From: Symsagittifera roscoffensis
Taxonomy: Eukaryota > Xenacoelomorpha > Acoela > Convolutidae
Direction: 5' to 3'
Length of the DNA: 60,000 nucleotides
Assembly (NCBI RefSeq): GCF_963678635.1
Contig: NC_087062.1
Span: 54,324,473 to 54,384,472, forward strand
Part shown: one piece after another, positions 1-11,500 of the stretch
Layout: every line of letters begins with the position of its first letter
How positions within the stretch are numbered: position 1 is the stretch's first letter
Notes under the pieces: generated by a model
Seen by the model: the letters and a program-made list of their open reading frames with translations, nothing else
Databases searched by the model: none
What the model was told of the DNA's origin: nothing
Position numbers and translations under genes: made by a program

Positions 1-149
1 ACTGCAACGAAACTCGGACATCATTTGACCATTTCTGCAAATCATGTGTCAAAAACCTCAACCTGGGAGCCGCAAAATATAATAGAAAATGCCACAAACT
101 TGAGCATCGAAGGTTCGTATAGCCCGGGTTGAGTTGTTGGACTTACATT

Positions 150-600
150 TCAATCAACCAGACCAAAAATGGCTATGTTTCGACCGGCTTGTTTAAAAAT
201 GGCTATGTTTTGACCGACTCGACCCAATTTGGCTAGGTTTTGACCGACTTGATCAAGCATTTTTTGGTTCCCGGGTTGAGGTCGGGGACTTATGTTGCGA
301 GCATTGCGACTCAAAATGGATATGTTGCGACCATTGCGACCCAAATCGGGTATGTTGGGACCATTGCGACTCAAAATGGGTATGTTGCGACTTTCCGCGA
401 CCGAAGAATTTTTATGCGACTTTGCGCGACCCAAAGAAGATATGTTGTGCGACTTTGCGCGACCCAAAGAAGATATGTTGCGATTTTGCGCGACCCAAAT
501 AAGGTATGTTGTGCGACTTTGCTCGACCCAAATAAGGTATGTTGCGACCATTGCGACTCAAAATGGGTACGTTGCGACTTTGTGCGATTGAAATAATTGC
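150..600 (+). repeat. Degenerate minisatellite, ~30-36 bp units
   Basis: Repeated variants of gcgaccattgcgactcaaaa followed by tgggtatgtt, and of gcgacccaaagaagatatgt. Long frames on both strands are repeat artefacts. A related word (cccgggttgaggtcggggac) recurs near 29970. Confidence 0.85.
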
Positions 601-769
601 GCGACTTTTTGGTTTTCCCTGTAAACTCGAATTGAAATTGTACTGCCCTAAAATATAAAAAGAAATCCATATTTTGAACTGCAACTTATTGCAATCAAGG
701 AAAATGAAAAAAGATAATTGTGAAGTATATTACGTTCCAAAATTCAGCGTGATTTTAAAAATAATTTTT

Positions 770-985
770 TTTTATAAAATGTAAATCAGACGACGGAACA
801 TTATAACGACATGACATTTCGACGACAAATGAGCGTGCTTAAATAATCAACATGAACTTTCAAATTGGCGAGGCGATTTATTTTTTCTCAGAATTTCAAT
901 TGGAGAATTGCATGTAGCGTCGTCTTAAATTCCCATCAAAAATGGTTGTCGTCTTAACAGCTGTCGTCTTTTTTGCGGGTCACCG
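770..985 (+). mobile_element. GACGAC-ended MITE, copy 1
   Basis: Begins aaatcagacgacggaacatt and ends gctgtcgtcttttttg. An inverted copy lies at 4330-4550. It lacks coding sequence. Confidence 0.65.
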
Positions 986-1009
986 AGTCCCAAATCACAC
1001 TAATTTAGG

Positions 1010-1405
1010 CAGTAGCGGATTTGGGGGGGGGGGGGGGGGGTTGGTAGCTGCGGACGCCCCCTTTTCAGGGATTCGATACGCTGAGACCCAAATGGTCCCC
1101 CCTTTGTATTATTTAGAGATATCTATTTTTGGCGAGGTACCCTTAAACTTTCCATATATACTAATTTTTGATGTGGGAGCGCGCCATAAAAAAACGCGAT
1201 TTTTTGGTCAAATTTTTCCAAAAAATGCCTAAAAACACCATTTTTGTCCTGTTTTTCCGTACAAATTTGGTCAGAATGGGGGCTTAAAGTTATTTGAGAG
1301 AGCTCAGAAAATCAATTTGGTCGACCTAAAAAAAAGAAAAAGTCGACAAAATTTTCAAAACTTTTTGAAAATCCGCACCCCTCGAAAAATCCTAGATCGC
1401 CCCTG
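1010..1405 (+). mobile_element. hAT-like MITE, CAGGGGCGGAT family (copy 1)
   Basis: Starts CAGTAGCGGAT and ends ATCGCCCCTG, with the family's internal words (tttgtattatttagagatat, aatcaatttggtcgacct). An interrupted poly-G tract lies at 1021-1040. No clear target duplication remains. No coding capacity. Confidence 0.7.
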
Positions 1406-1504
1406 CAAGCAGTAACAAATGTTTCGACCACAAGCATTGAAATAAGAAATTCAAAAATCTGGACAGATAAAAAGGAATGATTTCATTTTTTTTCAAATTC
1501 TTGT

Positions 1505-1740
1505 CAAACGAATGTCCCACGTTTCGCCTTACACACATTTCGCCCCTCTTAAATTTAGTGGCACGTTTCGCCCCTCACACTATTTTCCCCAAATAATTTC
1601 ACAAATTCGTCCTCGCACGTTTCGCCCCTAACTTATTACACAGTTAATTAACCGCCGCTTTCTCAATGTACAATTTGAGGGGCGAATAGTGCAAGTAATT
1701 TATGAGGGTCGAAACGTGCGAGGGGCCAAATGTTTGAGTA
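1505..1740. repeat. Foldback repeat of CACGTTTCGCCCCTC units
   Basis: Three or four direct copies of cacgtttcgcccct at 1515-1632 face inverted copies (gaggggcgaatag; gaaacgtgcgagggg) at 1676-1725. Transcribed, it could form a long hairpin. Confidence 0.75.
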
Positions 1741-2059
1741 CCCTATCAGACCCTAAGCTCTAATCGTTTAATAATTTTAAGTTCACCATTCAGCAAAATA
1801 TCCCAGTATATTTTCAAACAAAATTTTTGTTTCTTTAATTCGCATGACTTCTCCCTCACATTTTTAGGCGCGAAACAAAATAAAAATGATCAAAAATTAC
1901 GAGGCCAAACTGTGCACTGATAGATGCACAATTCGGTGTCTGTATGCTCCTGGATTCCAGAGACAAATCTTTAAGCATGTTCGGAAATGTAAGCTGATTC
2001 CACTTCAAAAATTCCGTGGATTCTGCGTACAAAAATCTGTAACGTAAATTTTGTCGGTA

Positions 2060-2230
2060 CATTAGTTTTGTTGCGGAAGTTACTCCGGTTTCCGCAAATG
2101 AAAGCGGAATTCGCAAACATAAGTGGATTCCGCAAATTTATGCGGATTCCGCTAACAATTTACGGAACCCGTTAACAATTTGCGAATTCCTCTTACAAAT
2201 AACGGATTTCACTTAGTTGCGGATTCTGCG
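2060..2230 (+). repeat. Short tandem repeat, GCGGATTCCGC-like units
   Basis: Degenerate units of about 20-30 bp built on tgcggattccgctaacaatt and variants. Single units recur near 2565-2615. Confidence 0.6.
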
Positions 2231-2259
2231 ACAGCTTAAGTTTCCGGGGCACTACAACA

Positions 2260-2495
2260 GTCCCGAAAATGAAAAGTGCTCAACAGTGCCGAAAATTATT
2301 GATTTTCGGCACTGTTAAACACTATTTCATTTTCGGCACTGTTGTACTTTGGCACTAATTTACTGACCTTAGAGGGTCGCTCAACGTTGCCGAAGCACTT
2401 AAAAAAATTATTGCTCAACAGTGCCGTAGAATGATGATTTTAGGCTCTGTTGAACGGTTTTTAAGTTTCGCTACTGTTGGGTTTCGGCACTTTTG
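2260..2495. repeat. Cluster of CAACAGTGCCGAAAAT inverted repeats
   Basis: A perfect 16-bp palindrome arm pair with a short loop lies at about 2281-2318 (CAACAGTGCCGAAAAT, then ATTTTCGGCACTGTT). At least four further direct and inverted variants follow. Confidence 0.75.
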
Positions 2496-3159
2496 CGCGC
2501 CCCCAAGTTTACTTAACACATATATTATTAATTGTTTGTAGATTCCTCAAACTGCTCCGGATTCTGCAAATTTTGTTGCGGATTCCGCAGTTGCCTGTTT
2601 TTGACCTGTTGCGGAATCGGCCTACAATTCACAAAATTCATAATTTGGCCTTGCAATGACCGTAAAATTCCTCTTTAAATCATTTTGGGGATTTAAATAC
2701 CGGTTTTTCAGAAATTGATTTCGCGGGCAACACAAAATTGATCTAATTAGTAAAAAAAAATCAATCATTTGCAAATTAAGATTAATCTACTACGCTATTA
2801 ACAAGATAAAATAGCTATTCGATATAAAAAAAATTCTCCCAGCTGTATATTCAGCGAGCTTGTTTGAAATGAACATTTTATGCGGAATTAAACTTCAAAA
2901 TTGATACATGCTTGAGGAGGACATTCTATGGTAGGTCACTTAGTGGGAAGGATTGTACGGTTGAGCCAAAAAAAGTGTCTAAATTGCGTTTTGATGAGAA
3001 TAAAGTTAACCCAATTATGGTTGTTGCATCATAAAATAAGTTGAAACGAGCATTTTTTTAAACGGCGGTGCATTGACTAGCATTAAGCAGGACTAGCAGA
3101 AAAGGTTCAAGCTTGAAAATTGTTTCGTTAGCATAAAATCCAAACACAAAATTCAAACG

Positions 3160-4075
3160 AGGATAGCCTGTTTTCGAGCAAGTAGCACATAACTTTCCGA
3201 CCATGGTCTTAAGAAAACAAAAATTGTCCCACTAAGTTCCACTTTTTCAGTGTGGTGTGATAGATAACTGGATCCGAACAAAAAAACTAGAACTTAAGCC
3301 ACATTCGACAGGAAAATTTGACAACAGTTTTTGAGTCTTTTTCAATTATTCCGCACAAAAATCAATTTTTAAACATCTTGAGCTGAAAGTATTTCGCTTC
3401 AATTTGATTAGCTAGAATTAGCCAATCAAATTTCAGCACCATTTCAAAATCTTTTATTTACAAATAATCCGGAATAGCCACAACAATAATTCTGTAAAAA
3501 ACTATTCAAGTTTGATAAAATAACCGCTGACAGAAACGCAGAAAAAAGCTACAGGAAAAAAATGCCAAATATCTGCTAAAACTCGGCCTTTTTAGAAACC
3601 GGTCGAAAATTAAAATGATCGCACTTGTATTAAAAAAACGAACTAGTGCGATCATTGCTTTGGACTCTGTATTTATAAATTGAGTAATAAAAAAATTCAA
3701 AAATTGGACGGAATAACATAAACGACCCCAATTTTTGAAAAAAAAAACAAAAAACATCTTGTGAAAATCAAAAACCAATTGCCAACAGCTTTAATTAAGC
3801 ATAAATAAGCCGATTGGCTTGCTTTACTTGCTCGGAATTCGACGAAAAATCAAAAATGTCAAACTAGTTTTTCTGAACACAAGTAAAATGTTTTTAACAT
3901 TTTTAAGAGTCGTTCAAATCTTAACTGAAATGGCTTTAATATGATATATCCCCAACTATGTCCGATGACTAGTTATGGCACCTGATTTTGCCTAGAAAAT
4001 AAAAAGAAAAAACTAAAACACACCCGAATACAAAGTTCCTCCTCATTTTCAATGATCGCAACAAGTCACTTGCTC
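3160..4075 (+). repeat. Dispersed 'GGATAGCC...ACACCCGAATAC' repeat, long copy
   Basis: Begins gaggatagcctgttttcgag and ends actaaaacacacccgaatac. Parts recur at 16580-16770, 18960-19590 and 35725-36345, and inverted at 55040-55610. Internal words include tgatcgcacttgtatt and cctgattttgcctag. A stretch near 7640-7900 shares its middle. Confidence 0.65.
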
Positions 4076-4329
4076 TCGAAACTGAAACAAATACTGTCAC
4101 AACTGAATCATTATACAAAAAACATGGATCAACAAGATTAATTTTTAAAGGTGAATAAATTAACTTAACTATTGTTAATACATTTTTTCTTCTTTCCGTG
4201 CATCGTAAGACCACGCATCCAGTCATTATAATAGTAAATCAATAAAGGAAATTGAAAATCTGAAAAATGGGAGGAAATGTAGGTTAGTAGGAGGAAATGT
4301 AGGTTAGTTTTCACGGCCGCATCTATCAC

Positions 4330-4550
4330 AGTAGTTACTGCGTCCGGTAAAAAAACGACAGCTGTAGGACGAAAACCATTTTTGATGAGACTTTAAGACC
4401 ACGCTACACACAATTCTCCAATTAAAATTCTGAGGAAAATAAATCGCCGCTTCAATTTGAAAGCTCATTTTTATTATTTTAACACGCTAATTTGTCGTCG
4501 AAATGTCATGTCGTTATAATGTTCTGTCGTCTGATTTATATTTTATAAAC
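4330..4550 (-). mobile_element. GACGAC-ended MITE, copy 2 (inverted)
   Basis: Reverse complement of the 770-985 element at roughly 80-85% by eye (aatgtcatgtcgttataatg; aataaatcgccgcttcaatt). Confidence 0.65.
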
Positions 4551-4569
4551 AAATTGAAAAAACAGTCTC

Positions 4570-6665
4570 TTGTCGACTAGGGCGATGAAAATTCAAGCTG
4601 ACATGTTTCATCTAATTCTATTGAAGTACACATTGTAGAAGAAGGAGTGTTTGAAAAAGCAACAAACCGCCATATCTTGAAGTCGAAGTTGCATCAGAAT
4701 TACGTAACAATTGCATAAAAACAATGACAATCTGTTGTGATATTGCATAATAATGATAGTTTTCGGCTTGTTGGAATGGCAATCCTATTTTCGGTTTGTT
4801 GACCCTTCGGCTTACTGGTCTACCGCGATTTTCGGTTATACCCTCCCTGGATGATAAATTTTTGCATAAATTGCATAAAACAGTGGATCGATATTACATG
4901 GAAAAGCTAAGTGTTAATAGTGGACTGGCTATGAAGAAGCAGTTTAACTAATTTACTTTCAAAATCGCACTTTTCTCTATTTTTTAACCGTTCTCTCCAT
5001 GTGAGACCAGATTCAAATCAGACTACATGTTGTTTATTTTCTGTTTTGAGACCAAATGTAGTTTAATTCGTGCTTTTTGCATTATTCTAATGTGACTCAG
5101 TGCTCGGGACATGCAAAATAGGGTGCATATACAAAACAGTCCCATACAAAAGAGTCCAATACAAAATAGTCCAAAAAATCATGTAATGGAGGAATAAAAC
5201 AGTCCAATACAAAACAGTCCGGTTTAAGGTCGCCGGTGGGCGCGCTTTTGCAGCAATAACCGGCTCTAAATTTCGTATAAAGTCCTAACCTCTGTTGGCA
5301 AGCTAGCAACACGTTGGCGCGACTGCGGCGGTCACTATTTTGTTCATTATGCTTGTTGGACAACGAAAAATTCTCGGCCTGCCGGCTTGTTACAAAATTA
5401 TTAATTGGGACTGTTTTTCGGACTGTTTTGTATCGAATTGTTTTTTCGTTCATTTTCATACTTTTCCGGACTGTTTTGTATGGGACTGTTTTGTACAGAC
5501 ACGGCAAAACAGATCCATTGGTGTAATGAAAGTTTTCATTTTATTTTGTATCATTCAGGGGGGACAACTGAAATACGCCAAGCTTGTTGAGCTCCCTTTC
5601 ATAGAAGGTTAGTAGGGGACGAATGTAGTATCATACGGGTCAAATCGTAGTTACCGGTTTTACAAAAATCAATCCAATATCGATCAACAATTGCACGAAA
5701 AAATTAAAACATTCTTTTTTCAGATTTTGGATCAAATTAACATCCTCAGTCCTTTCCCTCAGATAGCCAAGTTAATGTCTTCCACTACAGAATTTAAATC
5801 AGTTTATTTTGCTAAGCGCTGCATGTAAAATGCTCGATTCTGATTGGCTGAATAAATCGCCGCTTCAATTTGAAAGTTCATTTAAAATATTTTGAATAAA
5901 AATTCGAGCTGAAATGTCTCATCCAATTCTATTGAAGTTCCCATTGTAGAAAAAGCTTGGAACGTTTTTGGTTTACCCTCCTTAGATGATGGAATTTTTA
6001 AAATAAAATTGCAACATTGTATCGATATTACATGGAAAAGCAAAGTATTAAAATGGTACTTGCGATAACGAAGCGGTTTAATTAATTTACTCTCAAACTC
6101 ACTCTTTTCTCTATTTTCTAACCGTTTTCTCCTTGTGAGACTAAATTAAGTTCGAAACACATGAAGTTTATTTGGTGTTTTGAGACCAAATGCAGTTTAA
6201 TTAGAGTTTTTTTGCATTATTCTGATGTGATTCTATGCTCGGTTCTCCATTTTTGAACAAACTAGATCCATTTTTAAGCTGATGTTTTCATTTTAAAGTT
6301 TTATCATGCATGGGGTGGGGGTAACTTAGAAAAACCGAAGCTTGTCGAGCTTTGTAACCAGTACCTTTTGATAAAGATCGAAAAAAAACTGATGTTGTGA
6401 TCTACTGTTTTCTCTTTGACGCATCTATTTAACGTATATTGAATATCTCATAGAAAGCTAGTAGGGGTCGAATGTAGTATTATGCGAGTCAAATCGTAGT
6501 TACCGGTGATACAAATATCAATCCAAAATCGATCAACAATTGCACGAAGAAATTTAAATATTTAATTTTCAGATTTTGTATCAAGTTAACATCCTCACCC
6601 CCATCCCTGAGTTAAACCAAGTTCATATCTTCCACCACAGCATTTAAATAAGATTTAGTTAAGAC
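4570..6665 (+). repeat. Tandem segmental duplication (two ~0.9-1.2 kb units)
   Basis: Unit A (about 4585-5820) and unit B (about 5890-6665) share ordered blocks: attctattgaagt, atcgatattacatggaaaag, tttctctatt and ttgagaccaaatg, then gtagggg(a/t)cgaatgtagta, tcgatcaacaattgcacgaa and cttccacac-like words. Unit A holds an extra palindromic block with 'gactgttttgta' repeats (5110-5510). Confidence 0.75.
5110..5510. repeat. Inverted repeat of ACAAAACAGTCC units
   Basis: The left side has repeated tacaaaacagtcc (5130-5222); the right side has repeated ggactgttttgtat (5405-5500). The arms could pair over a loop of about 200 bp. The open frames on both strands are consequences of the symmetry. Confidence 0.75.
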
Positions 6666-6895
6666 CATTTATCCACGGAGGAAAGGACCAACACAAGAGC
6701 TGTACAGCTCATCACGGCGAACCGCTGTTGTGCCCCTGTTTAAGAACTACATGCAATTTTTTTTTTTGGTTATTTTTCTGGGCTGGGTAATGTTGCTTCA
6801 CCCTCAAGCAACGAGCACGGATCATGGTGGGCCTCGAACATCCGACCTTTCGATTGAGAGGCGGAGACGTAACCACTTCACCACCGCTCCCCAGC
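6660..6895 (-). mobile_element. tRNA-derived SINE with conserved core
   Basis: The minus strand reads a tRNA-like head: ggagcggtggtgaagtggtt as A box region, then tcggatgttcgaggccc as B box (6890-6815). A body follows with acaagagctgtacagctcat (seen on plus) and the end ttaagaccatttatccac. It does not fold as an intact tRNA: the acceptor arms do not pair. Confidence 0.65.
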
Positions 6896-6949
6896 TCTGC
6901 AGCTTCTTCCCACTTTCCTTCACATTGAATTTCAGTTTTGAATTTCAGT

Positions 6950-7109
6950 TTTCGTAATGTAATGATTTTCGCATGGTGAAAAATTTATCTATGGTAAACA
7001 TATTTGATCTTCGCACATTACATCGTACATAACATTCAGCTATAATAACAAGCAAGACAACTGAGAAAAGGAAAAAATGAAATGTGGGGTGAAAATGGAA
7101 AAGAGCCAG
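6950..7109 (+). mobile_element. GGCTCTTTTCC-ended MITE, left-truncated
   Basis: The interior (catggtgaaaaatttatc; aacatatttgatcttcgcac) and right end (gaaatgtggggtgaaaatgg, then aaaagagcc) match the 31729 copy. The left terminal repeat is not seen. Confidence 0.5.
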
Positions 7110-7261
7110 AGCTGCATGTAAAAAGCTCGATTCTGATTGGCTGAAATTTCAAATTTTGAAACAAGTTAAAACCTCCCTTCCTCCCTCCCCCCCAACTACT
7201 TTGGGGGTGTAAAGATTTTAACATGATCCCAGATTTTTGATGATTCTATCACTAAAACTAT

Positions 7262-7445
7262 ACACCGAGACAAAGCTGCGCTTCGCAAACACTAGCGAGA
7301 ACACGACAAAAGCATCTCTATAAAGTGCAAAAAGAAAAAATAGAAATAAGCCTCGAATTAGAAAAAATTCGGCTACGTCTCGGATTCCATCTGCGACCTA
7401 GAGATTGCAAAACTCCCACATTAAGCACTCAGCCACGGACGCTTG
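7262..7445 (-). mobile_element. tRNA(Leu/Ser)-like SINE with CGAAGC tail
   Basis: The minus strand starts gtggctgagtgcttaatgtg (A-box like), with ggtcgcagatggaatccg (B-box like). It ends in tttgcgaagcgcagctttgt, the tail word shared with 21281 and 21657. Confidence 0.6.
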
Positions 7446-8311
7446 AAATATCACCAGCCAATAAAGCAGAGAAAAGATGCTATGAAAATTCCAATGCTAG
7501 ATTGTGATTATAGCAAAAGTGCAACCAAATAAGTGAACAATTTTAATGAACATTTTTATTTGCGAGTTAGGTTAGAAAAAAAAGATTTTGTTCACATTTT
7601 TAAGTCGACTTATAAATAAACCGAATTGACCAAAATATAAAATGTTTGGTTAGCTATTCAAATTTTATTTCAAAATAGCTTTAGGGAAACAAATGCCCTC
7701 ATTCACATCAGCTCAAAATTCGGCCAAGTTAGAAATCGGCTTAACGATAAAGTCATCGCATTTGTATTAACCAAACCAATCAGAGCTATCAGTGTTTTGC
7801 TCGCTGCATTTATACATTGCATAATAGAAAACCGCAAAGTTAAGATATTTGGGCGGAATCAGTAAAAAGACTCGGTATTTCTTTTTCCAAACCAATTTCT
7901 GTATTTGCAATGCATTTAGATGAATCTCACATTATATTTTGAACCAAAAGATGTACGTCAAAACGAGCAAATTGTTGAAAAATGTGGATTGAACGATTGA
8001 CAATACGTAGCAAGCTCGCTGGTGTAAATATCTGAAACAGCTGCGAGACCCTCGGCCATTGTGAAGCATTTCCCCCTTAATAGAGCAACTGAACAATCTG
8101 CCCAACCCCTTAAATTAAAGGGCAAACTCGAGCAGTAAGGTCTGGATGTACTAGTAGGTTCTGAAAATACTCAAATTTGATTGGCTGGGGAAAAGACTGC
8201 TTTCAACCAAGTGAAACCTCCCTAATATTGTTCACTTGGTCCTGGTCCGGACCCTCTCCCATTCTATACTTTTTCCAATTTCAAAGTTTTCGTCTTGATT
8301 TTGACTGTTAC

Positions 8312-8539
8312 CTGTATCTTGGAAGCGGCAATGTCTCTGATTCCATTGATGGACAGTGCGCCAGCATTCTCAATCATGAACTGGGCCACTTCGTGGTGAC
8401 TGTTCAGCAGGGCGTAGTCGAGCGGTGTGTACCTCTCCTCTGAGAACTCCATATAGTTTGGGAATGCATCGCACTTCACCAGCAGCCTCACTGCGTCCAG
8501 GTGTCCCAGGCTGCAGGACCAGTGCAGTGCTGTTCTGCC
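8312..8539 (-). CDS. INVS: Inversin coding exon 9 (last ankyrin repeat, start of IQ)
   Basis: Acceptor actgttccag, donor gtaaca, 76 codons in phase 0 (residues 607-682). Carries [40 protein letters not shown] and [11 protein letters not shown]. The final KIQ is the beginning of the first IQ motif, which would continue in a further exon to the left. Confidence 0.93.
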
Positions 8540-11500
8540 CTGGAACAGTCCGAAATTATCTATACTTCCAACCTATTTTTGTACTGCAGTTAGATGCTTG
8601 AAACAAGTTAGTCTCTGGTGAGTTTTTTGAAAGATGTTTGTTGTTTTCTCTCGTAGGCAACTTTTTATTCATTTCTACTTGGAAACTTCTAGAACCTCGT
8701 TTGCTCAGAAACACTAAGGTACCACGGAGTCAAATATTATTAATTAAATTTAAAAGAGAAACTGAATTCAGTTACAAAATAGGCACATTTTAGTTATTGT
8801 TAAACGGAAACACTCAAAGACGTAAACTTTTGAATTTCTGATCTACGCTGCAACTTCACGGCTCTTTGCATTTTCTAGGGGGACATAATTAATTATGTCG
8901 ACTTTTTTTTCTTTGAGGTTGACCAAATATATCATCCGAGCTCTCCGAAACACTATAAATACCCTGATTAGTCAACAATTTTTTTTCGCGGGCAACTTTG
9001 GCGGAACAAACAGGTCAAAATTACCCGTTTTTGGCAACTTTTGGCAGGTTTTGCCAAAAAATGCGTTTTATAGGCGCGCGCTCCCCTCAAAATTATTTTA
9101 TACTAGCAAGCCCGCCTTGAATAATCAATTAGCTCGCAAAAAATTAGTTGCTGTTCTGATCAAGTTATCCAACGTAAAAAAAACTTAGAACAACTTCAAG
9201 TTAGGCCATTTCATAAATCGGTTTGAAAAACTTTAGGTTTCACAGAACGAATCGTTTCCTGACAAAAATGAGTTTTCCTAAGCAAGCTATGAAACTTTGA
9301 GATATTTCAAAATGTTTCATGAAGCAAATCGAATGACGCAACTTAACTCAATTAGCAAAAAAGTTAAGTTTTTCTAGGCAAGCTAGGCAAAAATTTAAAC
9401 TTTTTCTTAGCAAGCTAAGGAAGCTATGAAATAAAACTTTTCAAGTTAATTCACAGAACGAACTGGTTCACAAAAGGTTCAAGTTTTTCTATGCAAGCTA
9501 TTTAAAATATGAAACTTTTAAAATCTTCTAAGCTATTGCACACACTCATTCCGTTCACAAAAGTATAGGTTTTCCGAAGCAAACTATTAAGCTATGAGTT
9601 ATTTCCAGTTATTTTAGACTAAAAAACTCGCAAAAAGTAAATTTTTCTGAGGAAGCTGTTTAAGCTATGAAATTTCAGATAATTCAATTTTTTTTCAAAA
9701 ATGAACCGGATGGCAAACTGTTTTTCTATTGAAGCCTTTCAAGTAATTTCCAGGTTTTTCAGTTTTTAAGTTTTTTTTCGCGAGCTAAAGGAGCAAGGAA
9801 CTTCGAAAAAACCCAAGCTATTTCTTAGACCGAATCGTTTTTGCCAAAGGTTAGAAATTTCCAAAGCAGGAAATTCAAGCTATGAAACTTTGACATAACT
9901 CAAGATATTTAATAAAACAAATCGGTTCACGAAAAATTTGTTTAAGCAAGCTATGCGAAACTTTGAAACTGTTCGATACTTCGAAAACTACGAGACTTCA
10001 AAAAATTTCCGAGTGAATTCATAGACTGACTCGGTTTGCGAAACTTAAGTTTATCTAGGCAAGCTAATAGAGCTATGCAACTTTGAAATATTTCAATTCA
10101 CCTCATAAACAGAATCAGTACGCAAAAAGCTTTAAAATTTTCCAAGCAAGTCAATAAAACTTGAATTCTTTCAAGTTATTTCGTAGACCGAATCGGTTCG
10201 CAAAAAGTTTAGGTTTTCCTAAGCAAGGTTCAAAGCTATGAAACTTCAAATTATTTCAATTTATTTTGCGGATGGAACCGGCTCGCAAGAAGTTTAGGTT
10301 TTTCTATGTAATGCAAGCTTTTTAGGCAAGAAATTTAGAAATAATTCAATTTATTTCATAAAATGAATCAGTTTGTGAAAGTTTTCTAAGCAAGCTATTC
10401 CAGCTATGAAACTTTGACTTTTCAATTCATTTCGTAGACCGAGTCGGTTCGCAAAAATTTAAGTTTTTCTAAGCAAGCTTTTCAAGCTATGAATTATTTT
10501 ATGTTATATCATAGACTGAATCGGTTCGCGAAAATTTAAGTTTTTCTAAGCAAGCTTTTCAAGCTATGAAACGTTGACACAATTCCATTTGATTCCTAGA
10601 CCGAACCGGTTAGCAAAAAGTTTCTTTCTTAGCCTAGAGATTGCTGTTTTTAAGTGCTTCGTTACAGACTGAAATGAATCTAAAAAATGCAAAATTTTGA
10701 ACAAAAAGTGGGCAGGTGCTGTCTAGTCTTAAAATTGAATCGAGTTCATCTCGCTCTGATTGTTGCATGAGTGAATCTTAAAGTACCGATCAAGGCCTTT
10801 TCAAACATTGCGCTCGATAGATCCTTAAACATTAGGCGTCGGCATAAGATTGGCGTCGGTGCTTAAGGACATTTTCAGCGTCAACGAAAATTGAAGTGAA
10901 ACACTACGAAAGGAGGAGTCGAATTCGGATCAACCGTACAATCCCTCAACCCTCAACCCCCAACCCCCACCCCACCCCCCCAATCAAACTAGGGGGGATC
11001 AAATATGGATTTTTCATGAACTAAAACTAACTTTCATAATAGCCTATTTTAGTCAAAATTAAGCGTTTCACTTAAAAAAATTGAATTGAAACATTAATCT
11101 AAGCAATTACCAGCAATACAAATGCAATCCCGGGTACTAGTATGATAGAGTGGTCCCTTGAAAATAACAAGGTCCCTTGAGAATAAGACACCTAGAGCTC
11201 TTACATCGATTAAAATTTCTGATCTCGCCATTCAGAACTCTTTCGCAGTACATTTGGAAACATATTTTATGTTTTATTCTCTACATTTTCAGGTGGAAAA
11301 TCCAAAATAAAGTCAAAATTGAGTTTTCATGACAAATAAGTTAACCCGAATATGGTTTTTAAACCGTAAAATTAGTTGAAGCGTGCATATTTCTTGATAT
11401 AAACACTGTAGTAATTACACTTTGTAGTAAAAAAAGTTTCTGAATCATTATATTTCGCGCGATTTTTGAAATGAATAATTTATACACAAATTAGTTTTCA

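Larger units (their letters stand above)
1..8311. other. Putative inversin intron 9, repeats only
   Basis: Left of exon 9 I find no exon continuing the IQ motif on the minus strand. The stretch holds the minisatellite, MITEs, the tandem duplication and SINEs listed separately; 2640-3150 and 7450-8300 show nothing further. Confidence 0.4.

Noticed and set aside
150-684. Several overlapping open frames of 90-130 codons
   Set aside because: They arise from the minisatellite in multiple frames on both strands, with no domain or splice context.
6815-6890. A functional tRNA gene on the minus strand
   Set aside because: A- and B-box words are present but the acceptor stem does not pair and the body continues into a SINE core, so it is a tRNA-derived repeat.
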